Source of the DNA: Marinomonas lutimaris
GTDB taxonomy: Bacteria; Pseudomonadota; Gammaproteobacteria; Pseudomonadales; Marinomonadaceae
Assembly (NCBI RefSeq): GCF_019426345.1
Contig: NZ_JAHLLW010000010.1
Coordinates: 62,001 to 126,000 of the forward strand
DNA: 64,000 nt
Reading direction: 5' to 3'
The notes beneath the pieces were generated by a model that had not been told where the DNA came from, did no database searches, and saw only the letters and a list, made by a program, of their open reading frames with translations. The translations under genes and the position numbers were made by a program. Positions 25,029 to 34,199 of the stretch are shown here, in pieces. The number at the start of each line of letters is the position of its first letter. Within the stretch, counting starts at the first letter, position 1.

Positions 25029-27101
25029 ATGCGCAAAATTTCATTCGTTTTTATATTACTAATTGGTCTCTGGAACACCCAAGTTCAAAGTGCTGTGCCG
25101 GAGCTATGGAAGAAAAATGCTTATGCTTATGATGCAGACAATACGTCTCTAGAAGATGCTCTTAATACCTTTGCTAAAACATTTGGTGTAAGCCTAAATC
25201 TTGATCGTGTAAAAGGCGTTGTCGAAGGTAAGATCCGAGCTAACTCAGCCGTTGACTTCCTGAACCGCCTAGGCATGGAACATCAATTTCTTTGGTTTGT
25301 TTACAACGGTACTCTTTATATTAGCCCTCTCAATGACCAGCGATCTGTCAGCTTAGATGTATCTAAAGACGCCATTTCTGATTTAAAAGAAGCCCTGCTA
25401 CAAGTTGGCTTATTAGAAGAACGTTTTGGCTGGGGGGAATTACCGGATGAAGGTACAGTCATCATTTCTGGGCCAAGAAAATACGTTGATTTTATACGCT
25501 CACTGACCAAGAAAAAAAAGAAAGGTGATGATAAGTATGAAGTCATGGTATTTCCACTTAAATACGCACTAGCGGATAACCGAACAATTCAATATCGAGA
25601 AAAAGATATCGAAATACCAGGCGTAGCCAGCATGTTACAAAGCCTATTTGACGAAAAGAGCAGCACGCCAATGGCTATGAATACCTTAGATATGACTCTA
25701 GGAAGTAGCATGCAGGCACTGGATTCATTACAAGACCTCGCTCGTCAACGAGCACAGAGCAAAATGTTAGATAGAAGCACATCACAAGAACAAATTGCAT
25801 CAAGACTATCAGACAAGAAAAAAAAGAACTCCAAAATCAGTGCCGATATTCGTAACAACGCCATATTAATAATGGACGATTATGAAAAACATGACATGTA
25901 CCAAAAGCTAATACATCAACTCGATTTACCTCGTAGTGTCATTGAAATCGATGCCATCATCCTGGATATTGATAAAAATAAGCTACAAGAACTTGGTATT
26001 AACTGGCAAGGAGGGTCAGGCAGCACTGAAGTGTCCTTCAATACGTCAGGCACAGATCCATTTCTTCCCAGTGGTTCATCAGCCACCGTATTAATTCAAG
26101 ATTTTGGCCATTTTTTTGCGAGAATCCGTGCGATGGAAAGTGATGGAGATGCATCACTCGTCGCCAATCCATCCATTCTAACCATTGAAAATCAACCTGC
26201 TGTCATAGACTTTAATAACACGTCTTATATTAGCTCCATTGGCGAACGGGTAGCCAACGTTACTCCTATTACGGCAGGCACTAGCTTACAAGTGGTTCCT
26301 CGCCTAATAAAAGACCAAGCTAACAGCCTAATTCAGCTTTCACTTGATATTGAAGATGGCGGTATTGAGTCCCAACAAGACCAAAATACACCTTCAGTTA
26401 ATCGTGGCAGCATCAGCACTCAAGCTGTGGTACAAGCACAACGTTCATTAGTCATTGGAGGGTTTCGAGTTGAAAGAAATACTCAACAATACAATAAAAT
26501 ACCACTATTAGGAGACATTCCAGGACTTGGTAAATTATTCAGTTATTCCAGCAATAATCAGTCAAAACGTGAACGCTTATTTATTATCACTCCTAGACTA
26601 GTCGGCAACGAAGTTGACCCTCTCAAATATGTGTCGTCAGAAAACCGTGAAGCATTGGCTTCAGCGATAAAGAGTCAAGAGAAAAAGCTGGCTAGAGAGC
26701 ATAATAAGATTACTCGCACAGAAGTAAGTGATGCTTTTGCCGACCTCGTTAATTTATATGTTCCGGAAGGCTTTGAGCCGCAGACAGATATCCCCTTTTC
26801 ATTAGACAATTATTGCCGAGAGGAAGGGCCACTACAAATCAACAAGCAAAATCGACAATGGTATAAAGGAAAAAAGTTCAACATCGTAGTCGGCACCATT
26901 GAAAATCAAGGCTTAGAATCAGTGCGCTTCGATGAAGCCAATTGTGCACAGCGGGATACGATAGCAGTAGCTGTTCAGCCTAACGCCATGCTTAAGCCGG
27001 GAGAGTCCATTGAAGTGATACTCGCGGTACACCTACCTACTAATTCCGCTACAACAAGATCCTCTTTACTGGCTCAAACCACTTCAAACGAAAACAATTA
27101 G
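25029..27101 (+). CDS. hrcC: HrcC / SctC outer-membrane secretin
   Basis: Outer-membrane channel of the apparatus. It has 690 residues. A signal peptide covers about 1-22. Periplasmic N0 (about 30-105, TSLEDALNTFAKTFGVSL) and N1 domains follow, then an N3 domain interrupted by a long polar insert (residues about 195-265). The secretin barrel runs about 300-535, from VIEIDAIILDIDKNKL to RERLFIITPRLVG. The C-terminal tail of about 150 residues is expected to bind the pilotin. The likely pilotin, lipoprotein HrpT, is the next gene. Confidence 0.96.
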   Translation: MRKISFVFILLIGLWNTQVQSAVPELWKKNAYAYDADNTSLEDALNTFAKTFGVSLNLDRVKGVVEGKIRANSAVDFLNRLGMEHQFLWFVYNGTLYISPLNDQRSVSLDVSKDAISDLKEALLQVGLLEERFGWGELPDEGTVIISGPRKYVDFIRSLTKKKKKGDDKYEVMVFPLKYALADNRTIQYREKDIEIPGVASMLQSLFDEKSSTPMAMNTLDMTLGSSMQALDSLQDLARQRAQSKMLDRSTSQEQIASRLSDKKKKNSKISADIRNNAILIMDDYEKHDMYQKLIHQLDLPRSVIEIDAIILDIDKNKLQELGINWQGGSGSTEVSFNTSGTDPFLPSGSSATVLIQDFGHFFARIRAMESDGDASLVANPSILTIENQPAVIDFNNTSYISSIGERVANVTPITAGTSLQVVPRLIKDQANSLIQLSLDIEDGGIESQQDQNTPSVNRGSISTQAVVQAQRSLVIGGFRVERNTQQYNKIPLLGDIPGLGKLFSYSSNNQSKRERLFIITPRLVGNEVDPLKYVSSENREALASAIKSQEKKLAREHNKITRTEVSDAFADLVNLYVPEGFEPQTDIPFSLDNYCREEGPLQINKQNRQWYKGKKFNIVVGTIENQGLESVRFDEANCAQRDTIAVAVQPNAMLKPGESIEVILAVHLPTNSATTRSSLLAQTTSNENN

Positions 27102-27111
27102 GCTTCTTATA

Positions 27112-27303
27112 ATGAAACACATAATACTCATATTGACCCTTGTTTTGACTGGCTGCGCCAATAACCAAACCAAACCCTGCAACTCAGAAAGCTGTAAACG
27201 TCCCCTTTCTACCGAAGCTGATTTAGTCATTTGGTGGAGCGCAGACATGCGTGATGGATTAAAACAAGGGGAAAACATTACTCGCTATACGCTTAACCAG
27301 TGA
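27112..27303 (+). CDS. hrpT: HrpT small lipoprotein, probable HrcC pilotin
   Basis: 63 residues with a lipoprotein signal: LILTLVLTGC, lipidated Cys at 15. The mature part is short, with two more cysteines (CNSESC) and a WWSADMRDGLKQGENITRYT segment. Size, lipobox and position directly after hrcC match HrpT of other Hrp1 clusters. It lies 10 bases after hrcC. No hrpV follows; the next promoter starts instead. Confidence 0.85.
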   Translation: MKHIILILTLVLTGCANNQTKPCNSESCKRPLSTEADLVIWWSADMRDGLKQGENITRYTLNQ

Positions 27304-27361
27304 AGACTCTTAACATACCAAGACAATAGAAGCACAGTGCTCATTTATTCCCCACATTGTG

Positions 27362-27389
27362 GGAACCACTTCTCAATAAACACCACTCA
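27362..27389 (+). promoter_or_regulatory. hrp box for hrpW and probably the AvrE-family gene
   Basis: GGAACC-N15-CCACTCA, a perfect consensus, 78 bases before the hrpW ATG. No separate hrp box was found before the effector gene at 28691, so it may depend on this one. Confidence 0.92.
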
Positions 27390-27467
27390 ATCGATACCAA
27401 ACACAAATTGCTACGACTCGCTCTAGCAACTCAATCTAACTTGATCACGGATATCGAGGTATAAACC

Positions 27468-28577
27468 ATGCTAAGTTTAGAAATGCGTTTAACCCCGCCA
27501 AGCAATTGGCAACAAAATGCTAACTCTTCCAACATTTCTGATAAACCAGAGGGTATGAACCAAGGCTTAGGTGGTGATAAGCAGATGTCCTCTGAGATGC
27601 AAGACAACCCTCTTTTAAAGCTGCTCACAGTACTGCTCTCTGCTTTAATGCAAAAAGGCCAGCAAGGCAATGCAGACAATGATCAACTCAATTCGTCCTT
27701 AGGAAAACCTGATAGCGCTAATAGCATAATGGGCGACCTTGCCAATAACCTACTTAAAAATATGTTACAGCCAGCGGCACAAGATGGTGCTCAGCTTTCC
27801 GAAGCCGCTAAACCACTGAATCGCGAAGTAGGTAAGTTAATGGATACTAATCCAGAGACATTTGGTACACCGGACTCCCCTAAAATAGCAACTCAGACAG
27901 CACCATCGAATACATCCAGCAGTAATCCTATGACAGAAAAAAGCACCATAACCACCTCTAATTCATCCGTTAATAGCACCATGTTTCCTACCGCATCCTC
28001 TGATGCCGTGGTGATTGATGAGCCAATTGTCGTAAAAGCTGGTGAAACATTTGACGGTGCAGGAAAAACCTTTACGGCAAGCAGTAAATTGGGTGATGGC
28101 GGTCAATCTGAAGACCAAAAACCTCTTTTCATTTTAGAAGACGGAGCATCATTGAAAAATGTAGTACTTGGCGACAATGAAGCTGATGGCATTCATACCT
28201 ACGGTGACGCCAAATTGGACAATGTTCACTGGACCGATGTTGGTGAAGACGCCATGACCATGAAAAAAGGTGGACGAGTAGAGATATCCAATAGCAGCGC
28301 TAAAAATGCTGATGACAAAATATTCCAACTAAATGATTCAGGCACATTGATACTGAACAATGTTCAAGCGGATAACTTTGGCAAACTGGTTCGCACTAAT
28401 GGTGGGCAGCAAGGCGACTGGGATATTCAATTAAATGATGTAAAAGCGACCAATGGTAAACACGCATTGGTACAGAGTGACAGCTCAACAGTTAATGTGA
28501 CAGCCAACAATGTACAAACTGAAAACGTGAAAGGAATGTACAAGCTTCCGTCTTCCGCTTCTCTTTCTCTCAACTAA
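27468..28577 (+). CDS. hrpW: HrpW harpin with C-terminal pectate lyase (PL3) domain
   Basis: 369 residues. The N-terminal harpin-like half (1-165) contains a helix LLKLLTVLLSALMQK and the HrpN-like module REVGKLMDTNPETFGTP at 119-135. The C-terminal half (about 177-369) is a class III pectate lyase beta-helix: IVVKAGETFDGAGKTF, LEDGASLKNVVLG, EADGIHTYGDAKLDNVHWTDVGEDAMTMKK, and NNVQTENVKGMY. HrpW proteins bind pectate but most have no proven lyase activity. GAGGT precedes the ATG. The start has the motif PPSNWQQN, echoed in the chimeric pilin (PPQNWNNQ). No cysteine and no signal peptide, as expected. Confidence 0.93.
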   Translation: MLSLEMRLTPPSNWQQNANSSNISDKPEGMNQGLGGDKQMSSEMQDNPLLKLLTVLLSALMQKGQQGNADNDQLNSSLGKPDSANSIMGDLANNLLKNMLQPAAQDGAQLSEAAKPLNREVGKLMDTNPETFGTPDSPKIATQTAPSNTSSSNPMTEKSTITTSNSSVNSTMFPTASSDAVVIDEPIVVKAGETFDGAGKTFTASSKLGDGGQSEDQKPLFILEDGASLKNVVLGDNEADGIHTYGDAKLDNVHWTDVGEDAMTMKKGGRVEISNSSAKNADDKIFQLNDSGTLILNNVQADNFGKLVRTNGGQQGDWDIQLNDVKATNGKHALVQSDSSTVNVTANNVQTENVKGMYKLPSSASLSLN

Positions 28578-28630
28578 TACTATTACAACCTCTGCTTTAT
28601 ACAGCTTGATAGGCAGTACCAATTATAGAG

Positions 28631-28671
28631 CAGAGCCTTATTAGCTTAAATAAAGTTTAAATAAGGCTCTG
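28631..28671 (+). terminator. Hairpin between hrpW and the AvrE-family gene
   Basis: CAGAGCCTTATT pairs exactly with AATAAGGCTCTG across a 17-base loop. No T-run follows, and the effector gene has no hrp box of its own, so it may attenuate rather than end transcription. Confidence 0.6.
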
Positions 28672-28690
28672 ATATAAAAGGCATTATATT

Positions 28691-31600
28691 ATGAAAATAC
28701 ATGAAAATTCTCTTCATTCCTTTAATCAAACTGCCCATGCTTCAAGCTCCCAAGCATCAACATCAACATCATTAAAGCAAAAATCGACACAATCAATCAG
28801 CAAACAGGGTGAAGTAGCGACATTAGCCAGAGAAGGTCAGAGCACTAATCTACCAAAAAACCTGACGCAGCTGGAAAATACACCAGATGGATGCAGCCCC
28901 GCGAAACAGAAAAATAAAAAATTCTCTTTGAAAAGCCTACTTGGTTTAAAACACAACAAGCCCCAAAGTTCGCCCCAAAACGCCAACAAAGCCAACGTAC
29001 CTCAACAACCAGACAATGGACGCCAAAGAACAACATTAGGCAGCCTACTAAGCAACAGTGGCTCTTCTATCGGATCCTCTGGGACAACATTTAGGGAGCA
29101 TGGCAAACAAAATGAGTCGCTAACTCAAGCACTTAAAATAGCCAACACTCTAAGTCAAGACATACAAAACACGCCACTTGATTTTAATCTAGTCAATAAT
29201 GACACTGAAAATGATCCCGAGGTACTTAGCCATTTACAGGCTTTTCAAGCCCGCAACCAAAAACTAAGCACAATACCTGAAGGCGTAAATGAAGGCTTTG
29301 ATGAAGATTCATTCTCTATAAAACGAGCAGGTAAAGAGCCTCTTACCGGCACACCTTCCACAACCATAGAAACGGGAGAGAGTTCAAAAATAAAAAGCAG
29401 TAACTCTGAACCTTCAACACCCTCAGAATTATCAAGAAATAACTCTAATGTTTCCTCTACATCAGCATTAACAAGTAATACAACTGCCGAGACAAGCAGC
29501 ATCAAAGGGCCGATAATCAGTCTTGAAAAAGAGAAACTCGTCTTTAGCGGTGAAACGGCATTAAATACACTGCTTGGCGAAACATTAGGTAAATCATCGC
29601 AAACGTATACGGCCCATGAAAGCCATCAAGACAATCAAAATCAACTGCTATTGGATAAACAGGGTCGAGTCTTCCAAGTAGCGACTCAACCAAATATTGG
29701 TCTGCTCGCAATGCATTCATCAACACCAATATTAGATGCCTCTGCACCACCTAAATCTCTCATAGAGCACTTGGAACAATCAGGACAAAATTCGGCAGAC
29801 AACGGCTACCACTCAGTAGCGACAGGCATCTATTCTGACACTAATGACAACCATTGGCGCGTTAGTGAAGGAAAACTATATGCTCTTAAAGAACTCAGTG
29901 ACTCAGAGGCGTTATCGGGCATAAAGCTTTGGCAGCAAGAAGACGACCCCGTCAATAAACTGACTGAAGTCAATGACAACGTGTTAGGGATCAAGAACAA
30001 GCACCAAATAACCAACTTGACGACAAATCAAAGCAGCCCAAAACTAGAGCAAGAGATTCAATCTTTCAGTGTAAATCAAGAGGGCCAAGTGGCTCTATTA
30101 TTAAAATCTGACGATGCACCAACACTCAGCTTACTACCAAATTTAAGCTCCCCAGCACAAGACATACAAAACCTCGAACTAAAATACGCAGAGACTTCAC
30201 GACAAAAAGACCCAATCAAATTAACAGAAGTACATATCTCAAATGATCGTTTGTTCGCCATTGATAATGATAACAATGTTCTCAGTGCATCACTGCCAAA
30301 AACAGGCCAAAGCAAGGTCGAATTCAAAGCCTTACCACAAGCTGAACTCCAAAATGCATTTGGTAAAGACGTAAAATTTGAAGGTTTCACCGCTCATAAA
30401 GATGGCTCGCTATCACTACTGGCTCGCGACCACAGTGGCCAGTTACATGGCTGCCCCGCTAACAGTGCATCCGGTAATACATTTAAGCCTGGCTGGAATC
30501 TATCTGACACACTAAACCTAAACAACACCCTAGGATTAGAATTATCTGATAGCCAGGCTATGAAAGAACAAGACTTTGGTAACCTAGGCTCTCTTTCGAT
30601 CGACAATGGCACTCTCTACAGCAAAGACAAACTGACCCAACAATGGTCAAAAATTGGGGATAATGTTCAAAACCTGCAACGAGGTGTAGATGGGCAAGCG
30701 TACGCTCTTCAAGACGGAAGCCTAAAAAAAGTCACCGTTGATGCAAGCTCTAGCAAAATAGGTTTTGGCGCAGATAATGTTTTTTCATTGACGCAAACCC
30801 ATGGTAAAGCCTCGTTAGCCGATGGACCAAAAGGCCTTCCCGAAGAAAAACTTAACGCGGTCGCTGTGCTCGACAACTATCAGCATGTCAGTTTATCTGA
30901 ATCAGGTAAATTGCAATACAGCCATATCCGACCAGGAACTAGCAATCCTATGCATCCCCCTCGCGACATTAGTCTTCAGGGGGTAGAGGGCAATATCAAG
31001 CAACTAAGTGTTGATCGAGACCATCAACTGTTTGCACTCACAGATTCTGGCAAGCTCTTTAGTCTGTCAAAAAATGATTGGCAAGCCCCTCAAACCTCTC
31101 CATCCACCTCTTTATGGAAAGAAGAAACAAATGATCTTCTAACAAAAAATCTAGACGGTGCCAGCCTAACGTTAACTAAAGACCACCAGCTAGAAATAAC
31201 CACAAGCACAAACACTAAACTCACCAAATTAGAAGGAGGATGGGAAAAGTCTACTCCCGCTACAAGTTCAGGCTCCAGTACTATGCGAGATAAGTTCTTT
31301 AATAATTTAGCGCTAGCAACAAAAGGCGTCAAAATAAGTGATGATGGTGTGCAATATACTATGAATGCGCGTTTAGGTGGCGTCTTAGGTTTAGAATCTA
31401 ATAAAGTCAGTAGTAAATTTACCGATCGTTTAAAAGCACACGTATTTAAACCATCTCTAGAGATCCCCCGCCCACTTAAAACGGCCGCTTACAGTGCACA
31501 ACATCAATGGCAAGGTCGTGAGGGACTAAAGCCTTTATATGAACAAGAAAGCGCTTTATATAAAGCTCTTGAAGCAAATAACACCAACATCGAATCTAAC

Positions 31601-34054
31601 AGCTTGCCCAAGCGAGATAGTATGGATGTAAAAACTCGAATTGATCGTTTAGATTTAGGTCCTTTAGGCGATGGCTTAAAAGCAGAATTAGAATCACTTC
31701 GTTCGGAAATTGAACACAGTGCCGAAAAGCAACTCATCCAGCTAGGAAAGCATCAAGGCGTGCTACAGGATAATAATGCTGCTGAACTAAAGTTAAACTA
31801 CAAACCATCTGTAATCAAAGATGCAGTGCAATCCCTTAACCCTGATAGGTCTGGTCACAACCTCAGCCAAGAGGTACTCACGAGCTGGAAACGTAATCCA
31901 GCCTCTCAGGATAGTAACGTCTCTCAGTTACTTAAAACCTTTACCGAAATGAACGTCAACATGAGTCACCGTAAGACAGAAATTCCTGCTGGTCGTATGC
32001 GTGACTCCAATGACCAAATGGCCTTAAGTAAAGCTCGTCTTGTACTGGATACACTCACATTGCAAAAGTTAGACAATCTCATCGACAAAGCCGAGCTACT
32101 ATCAGGTAAAGCACCAGATCAAACACAAATAGATATGCTTCACAAAAATGTGTCCGAACTTCGAGATGGAAGCTATGAAAATAGCCGTATTAAACACTAT
32201 ACAGACAAAGGTATGACTGGACACAAGGATGTAGAGAGACATTACGACGTCGCTAAATCCTTTATCAAAAGCTTCAGCTCTCCTGAGCATGGCGTGAATT
32301 TGATTACACGAGCCGTACTTGGAAGTACGGATCAGAGTGAGCTTAATAGTGACTTAAAAGATTTAATGCATTCATTAAAAGCTAACGACAGTATCACCAT
32401 TAGCCGAGGATACAACCTTGGGGCATCAGCCACCTTCATTCCTACAGAATTGGGTAACCAACCAGTTAGTCTGTTTCCTTCTGCTGGAATCGATAGCAAG
32501 CGTGGCTACGATCTTGAGATTAACGGTTTGGGTGATGGCGTTGAAGTCGTTCTAAAAGGCAACCTTGCCCAAAGTGGTAGCGCCAACTTTGGAATGAACA
32601 AAAATTTCTTGCCGGATCTAATGGGCGATAATGAAGATAGAATCCCCATTGCTATCAATAAAAATCACAACTTCTCACCAGATGTAGTCGCTGGCGCTGG
32701 TGTCACTTTAAACGGGGGGACGGCAAATATGCATGAGCTAAAGCTAAACCTTCGAGGTGATACCATTGACGCTTTTGTTGAGGGCTTAACTAAAGGAAAC
32801 ATTTCTCCGGAAGAACTTATAAACATAGGCACGGAGCATACCAATGTTCAAGGTAAGAAATGGAATTTCAGTGTCGACTTGGGCATTAACGTAGCAGCAC
32901 GTGCACGAGTCAATTTAACCGATGCAGATGATAACCCATCCGCGATGATTCGCCTTGGTGGCGGTATGAGCGCTAACCTTAATATACTATCTATGAATCA
33001 TGATGATCTAAAGTACCAATCAATTGACTCATCAAAACATCGTATAAACAAAACCGATGGACTATTTAATAGAGCCTCTGCTGGAATCGACGGCGCTTTG
33101 ACTCTTGGCTCTAACCTGAATAAGAGCGAAGGTGACCTTGTTATGAACGCCAACATAGCAAGCTCTGCCACTGTTGCGGTTGACAACTCGGTCAAAGTTC
33201 GAGGGGAACTTAAGTCTAAACCATCATCAGAAGTAAACACAAAAGACATGAAAGGTTTACAAAGCAAGTTAAGCGATGCCTTCCAAGATCCAGCCAGTCA
33301 GCAAGTACTCAAGGGGCTAAACGAACTCACAAATATTGATGAACAACTAAAAGTGCTTAAAGACCATTTTTTATCTGGCAATACAGAAGAAACCAAACCA
33401 AAAAATGATCAGCAATATGCAGCACTAAACGGCATAAAAAGTATCGATATTCAGCATTTAGCCGCGACAAGAAACGTAGACCTAATGTCAGACATTAAAG
33501 GCGTTGTATCCCATGCTAACCCACATCAACTCGACCATTCTGGGGTTTTAAACTTTTTAACATCATTGATTGCACCGTCAAAGAAAGACCCACTATCTGA
33601 GCAAATTAGCAATTTTATGAAAGACGACCCTGTTATCTCAAACATGATCAACGATATTCGCGCTAAGCCAAATACCTACACCTGGGTAACATTACAACTT
33701 AAAGATGAACCAAGACTCAAGCTTGAGAAAGAGTTTGTTGAAGGTAAAGTTACCCTGCAAGAAGCGCAAAAAATACTTGCAGACCCTGAACAGCGACGTA
33801 TTAAATCTATCTCCATCCTTGAAACAGGTCAACATACAGAAGGCTTTAATGCACCAACACTCTTTTTAGGTGGTGGAAGTAACGCCTCGATCTATATGGA
33901 GCGTGAAGCAGGCGTCATTAACTTTAGTTATGGGCAAGATCAAAACACACCTCGTAATTACACCATCACAGGCGACTTCACCGAAGCCAAACCCGAGTTA
34001 GCAAACGCAATCCAAGATCTCAAAGAATCAAAAGGATTAACACTCAGCGTCTAA
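28691..34054 (+). CDS. dspE: AvrE/DspE/WtsE-family type III effector
   Basis: Very large secreted effector of 1787 residues, close to the family's usual 1800. The N-terminus (1-280) is a disordered Ser/Thr/Gln-rich secretion and chaperone region. Residues about 290-860 hold repeated beta-propeller-like blades (LLLDKQGRVFQV, SEGKLYALKEL, DNGTLYSKDKLTQQW, SDGKLFSLS-like). The C-terminal half contains helical stretches and beta-rich segments with GLGDGVEVVLKG and SVDLGINVAARARVNL. WxxxE motifs occur at W389 and W940. In plant pathogens these effectors enter host cells; members have been reported to form water/solute channels in the plasma membrane and disturb phosphatase and vesicle functions. 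AAAAGG precedes the ATG. No chaperone gene is adjacent. The frame is intact. Confidence 0.93.
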   Translation: MKIHENSLHSFNQTAHASSSQASTSTSLKQKSTQSISKQGEVATLAREGQSTNLPKNLTQLENTPDGCSPAKQKNKKFSLKSLLGLKHNKPQSSPQNANKANVPQQPDNGRQRTTLGSLLSNSGSSIGSSGTTFREHGKQNESLTQALKIANTLSQDIQNTPLDFNLVNNDTENDPEVLSHLQAFQARNQKLSTIPEGVNEGFDEDSFSIKRAGKEPLTGTPSTTIETGESSKIKSSNSEPSTPSELSRNNSNVSSTSALTSNTTAETSSIKGPIISLEKEKLVFSGETALNTLLGETLGKSSQTYTAHESHQDNQNQLLLDKQGRVFQVATQPNIGLLAMHSSTPILDASAPPKSLIEHLEQSGQNSADNGYHSVATGIYSDTNDNHWRVSEGKLYALKELSDSEALSGIKLWQQEDDPVNKLTEVNDNVLGIKNKHQITNLTTNQSSPKLEQEIQSFSVNQEGQVALLLKSDDAPTLSLLPNLSSPAQDIQNLELKYAETSRQKDPIKLTEVHISNDRLFAIDNDNNVLSASLPKTGQSKVEFKALPQAELQNAFGKDVKFEGFTAHKDGSLSLLARDHSGQLHGCPANSASGNTFKPGWNLSDTLNLNNTLGLELSDSQAMKEQDFGNLGSLSIDNGTLYSKDKLTQQWSKIGDNVQNLQRGVDGQAYALQDGSLKKVTVDASSSKIGFGADNVFSLTQTHGKASLADGPKGLPEEKLNAVAVLDNYQHVSLSESGKLQYSHIRPGTSNPMHPPRDISLQGVEGNIKQLSVDRDHQLFALTDSGKLFSLSKNDWQAPQTSPSTSLWKEETNDLLTKNLDGASLTLTKDHQLEITTSTNTKLTKLEGGWEKSTPATSSGSSTMRDKFFNNLALATKGVKISDDGVQYTMNARLGGVLGLESNKVSSKFTDRLKAHVFKPSLEIPRPLKTAAYSAQHQWQGREGLKPLYEQESALYKALEANNTNIESNSLPKRDSMDVKTRIDRLDLGPLGDGLKAELESLRSEIEHSAEKQLIQLGKHQGVLQDNNAAELKLNYKPSVIKDAVQSLNPDRSGHNLSQEVLTSWKRNPASQDSNVSQLLKTFTEMNVNMSHRKTEIPAGRMRDSNDQMALSKARLVLDTLTLQKLDNLIDKAELLSGKAPDQTQIDMLHKNVSELRDGSYENSRIKHYTDKGMTGHKDVERHYDVAKSFIKSFSSPEHGVNLITRAVLGSTDQSELNSDLKDLMHSLKANDSITISRGYNLGASATFIPTELGNQPVSLFPSAGIDSKRGYDLEINGLGDGVEVVLKGNLAQSGSANFGMNKNFLPDLMGDNEDRIPIAINKNHNFSPDVVAGAGVTLNGGTANMHELKLNLRGDTIDAFVEGLTKGNISPEELINIGTEHTNVQGKKWNFSVDLGINVAARARVNLTDADDNPSAMIRLGGGMSANLNILSMNHDDLKYQSIDSSKHRINKTDGLFNRASAGIDGALTLGSNLNKSEGDLVMNANIASSATVAVDNSVKVRGELKSKPSSEVNTKDMKGLQSKLSDAFQDPASQQVLKGLNELTNIDEQLKVLKDHFLSGNTEETKPKNDQQYAALNGIKSIDIQHLAATRNVDLMSDIKGVVSHANPHQLDHSGVLNFLTSLIAPSKKDPLSEQISNFMKDDPVISNMINDIRAKPNTYTWVTLQLKDEPRLKLEKEFVEGKVTLQEAQKILADPEQRRIKSISILETGQHTEGFNAPTLFLGGGSNASIYMEREAGVINFSYGQDQNTPRNYTITGDFTEAKPELANAIQDLKESKGLTLSV

Positions 34055-34068
34055 AGAAGAGACAAATA

Positions 34069-34102
34069 GAGGTCTTTGCACGAAATCAAGAGCAAAGGCC
34101 TC
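34069..34102 (+). terminator. Hairpin after the AvrE-family gene
   Basis: GAGGTCTTTGC and GCAAAGGCCTC pair over 11 positions with one T-G wobble and a 12-base loop, 15 bases after the stop. No T-run is present. Confidence 0.6.
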
Positions 34103-34141
34103 ATATAAAGCGTCTATGAATCATAATAATTAGATTACAAA

Positions 34142-34170
34142 GGAAACTAATTGTCAGTACTAACCACTCA
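34142..34170 (+). promoter_or_regulatory. Probable hrp box for the FliB-type gene
   Basis: GGAAAC-N16-CCACTCA. The -10 half and spacing equal the perfect box at 4921; the -35 half has A for C at the fifth base. It ends 29 bases before the ATG at 34200, a short but workable leader. Confidence 0.6.
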
Positions 34171-34199
34171 ATAAGGAATATTTAACAAGGATTTTTATC

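Noticed and set aside
27468..28577. Reading HrpW as a plain extracellular pectate lyase
   Set aside because: There is no signal peptide, and the harpin-like N-terminus plus hrp box fit a type III substrate.
772..34054. Hrp locus as a recently inserted mobile island
   Set aside because: No integrase, transposase, tRNA gene or flanking direct repeat was seen at either border. Only the higher A/T content around hrpL hints at a mixed origin.
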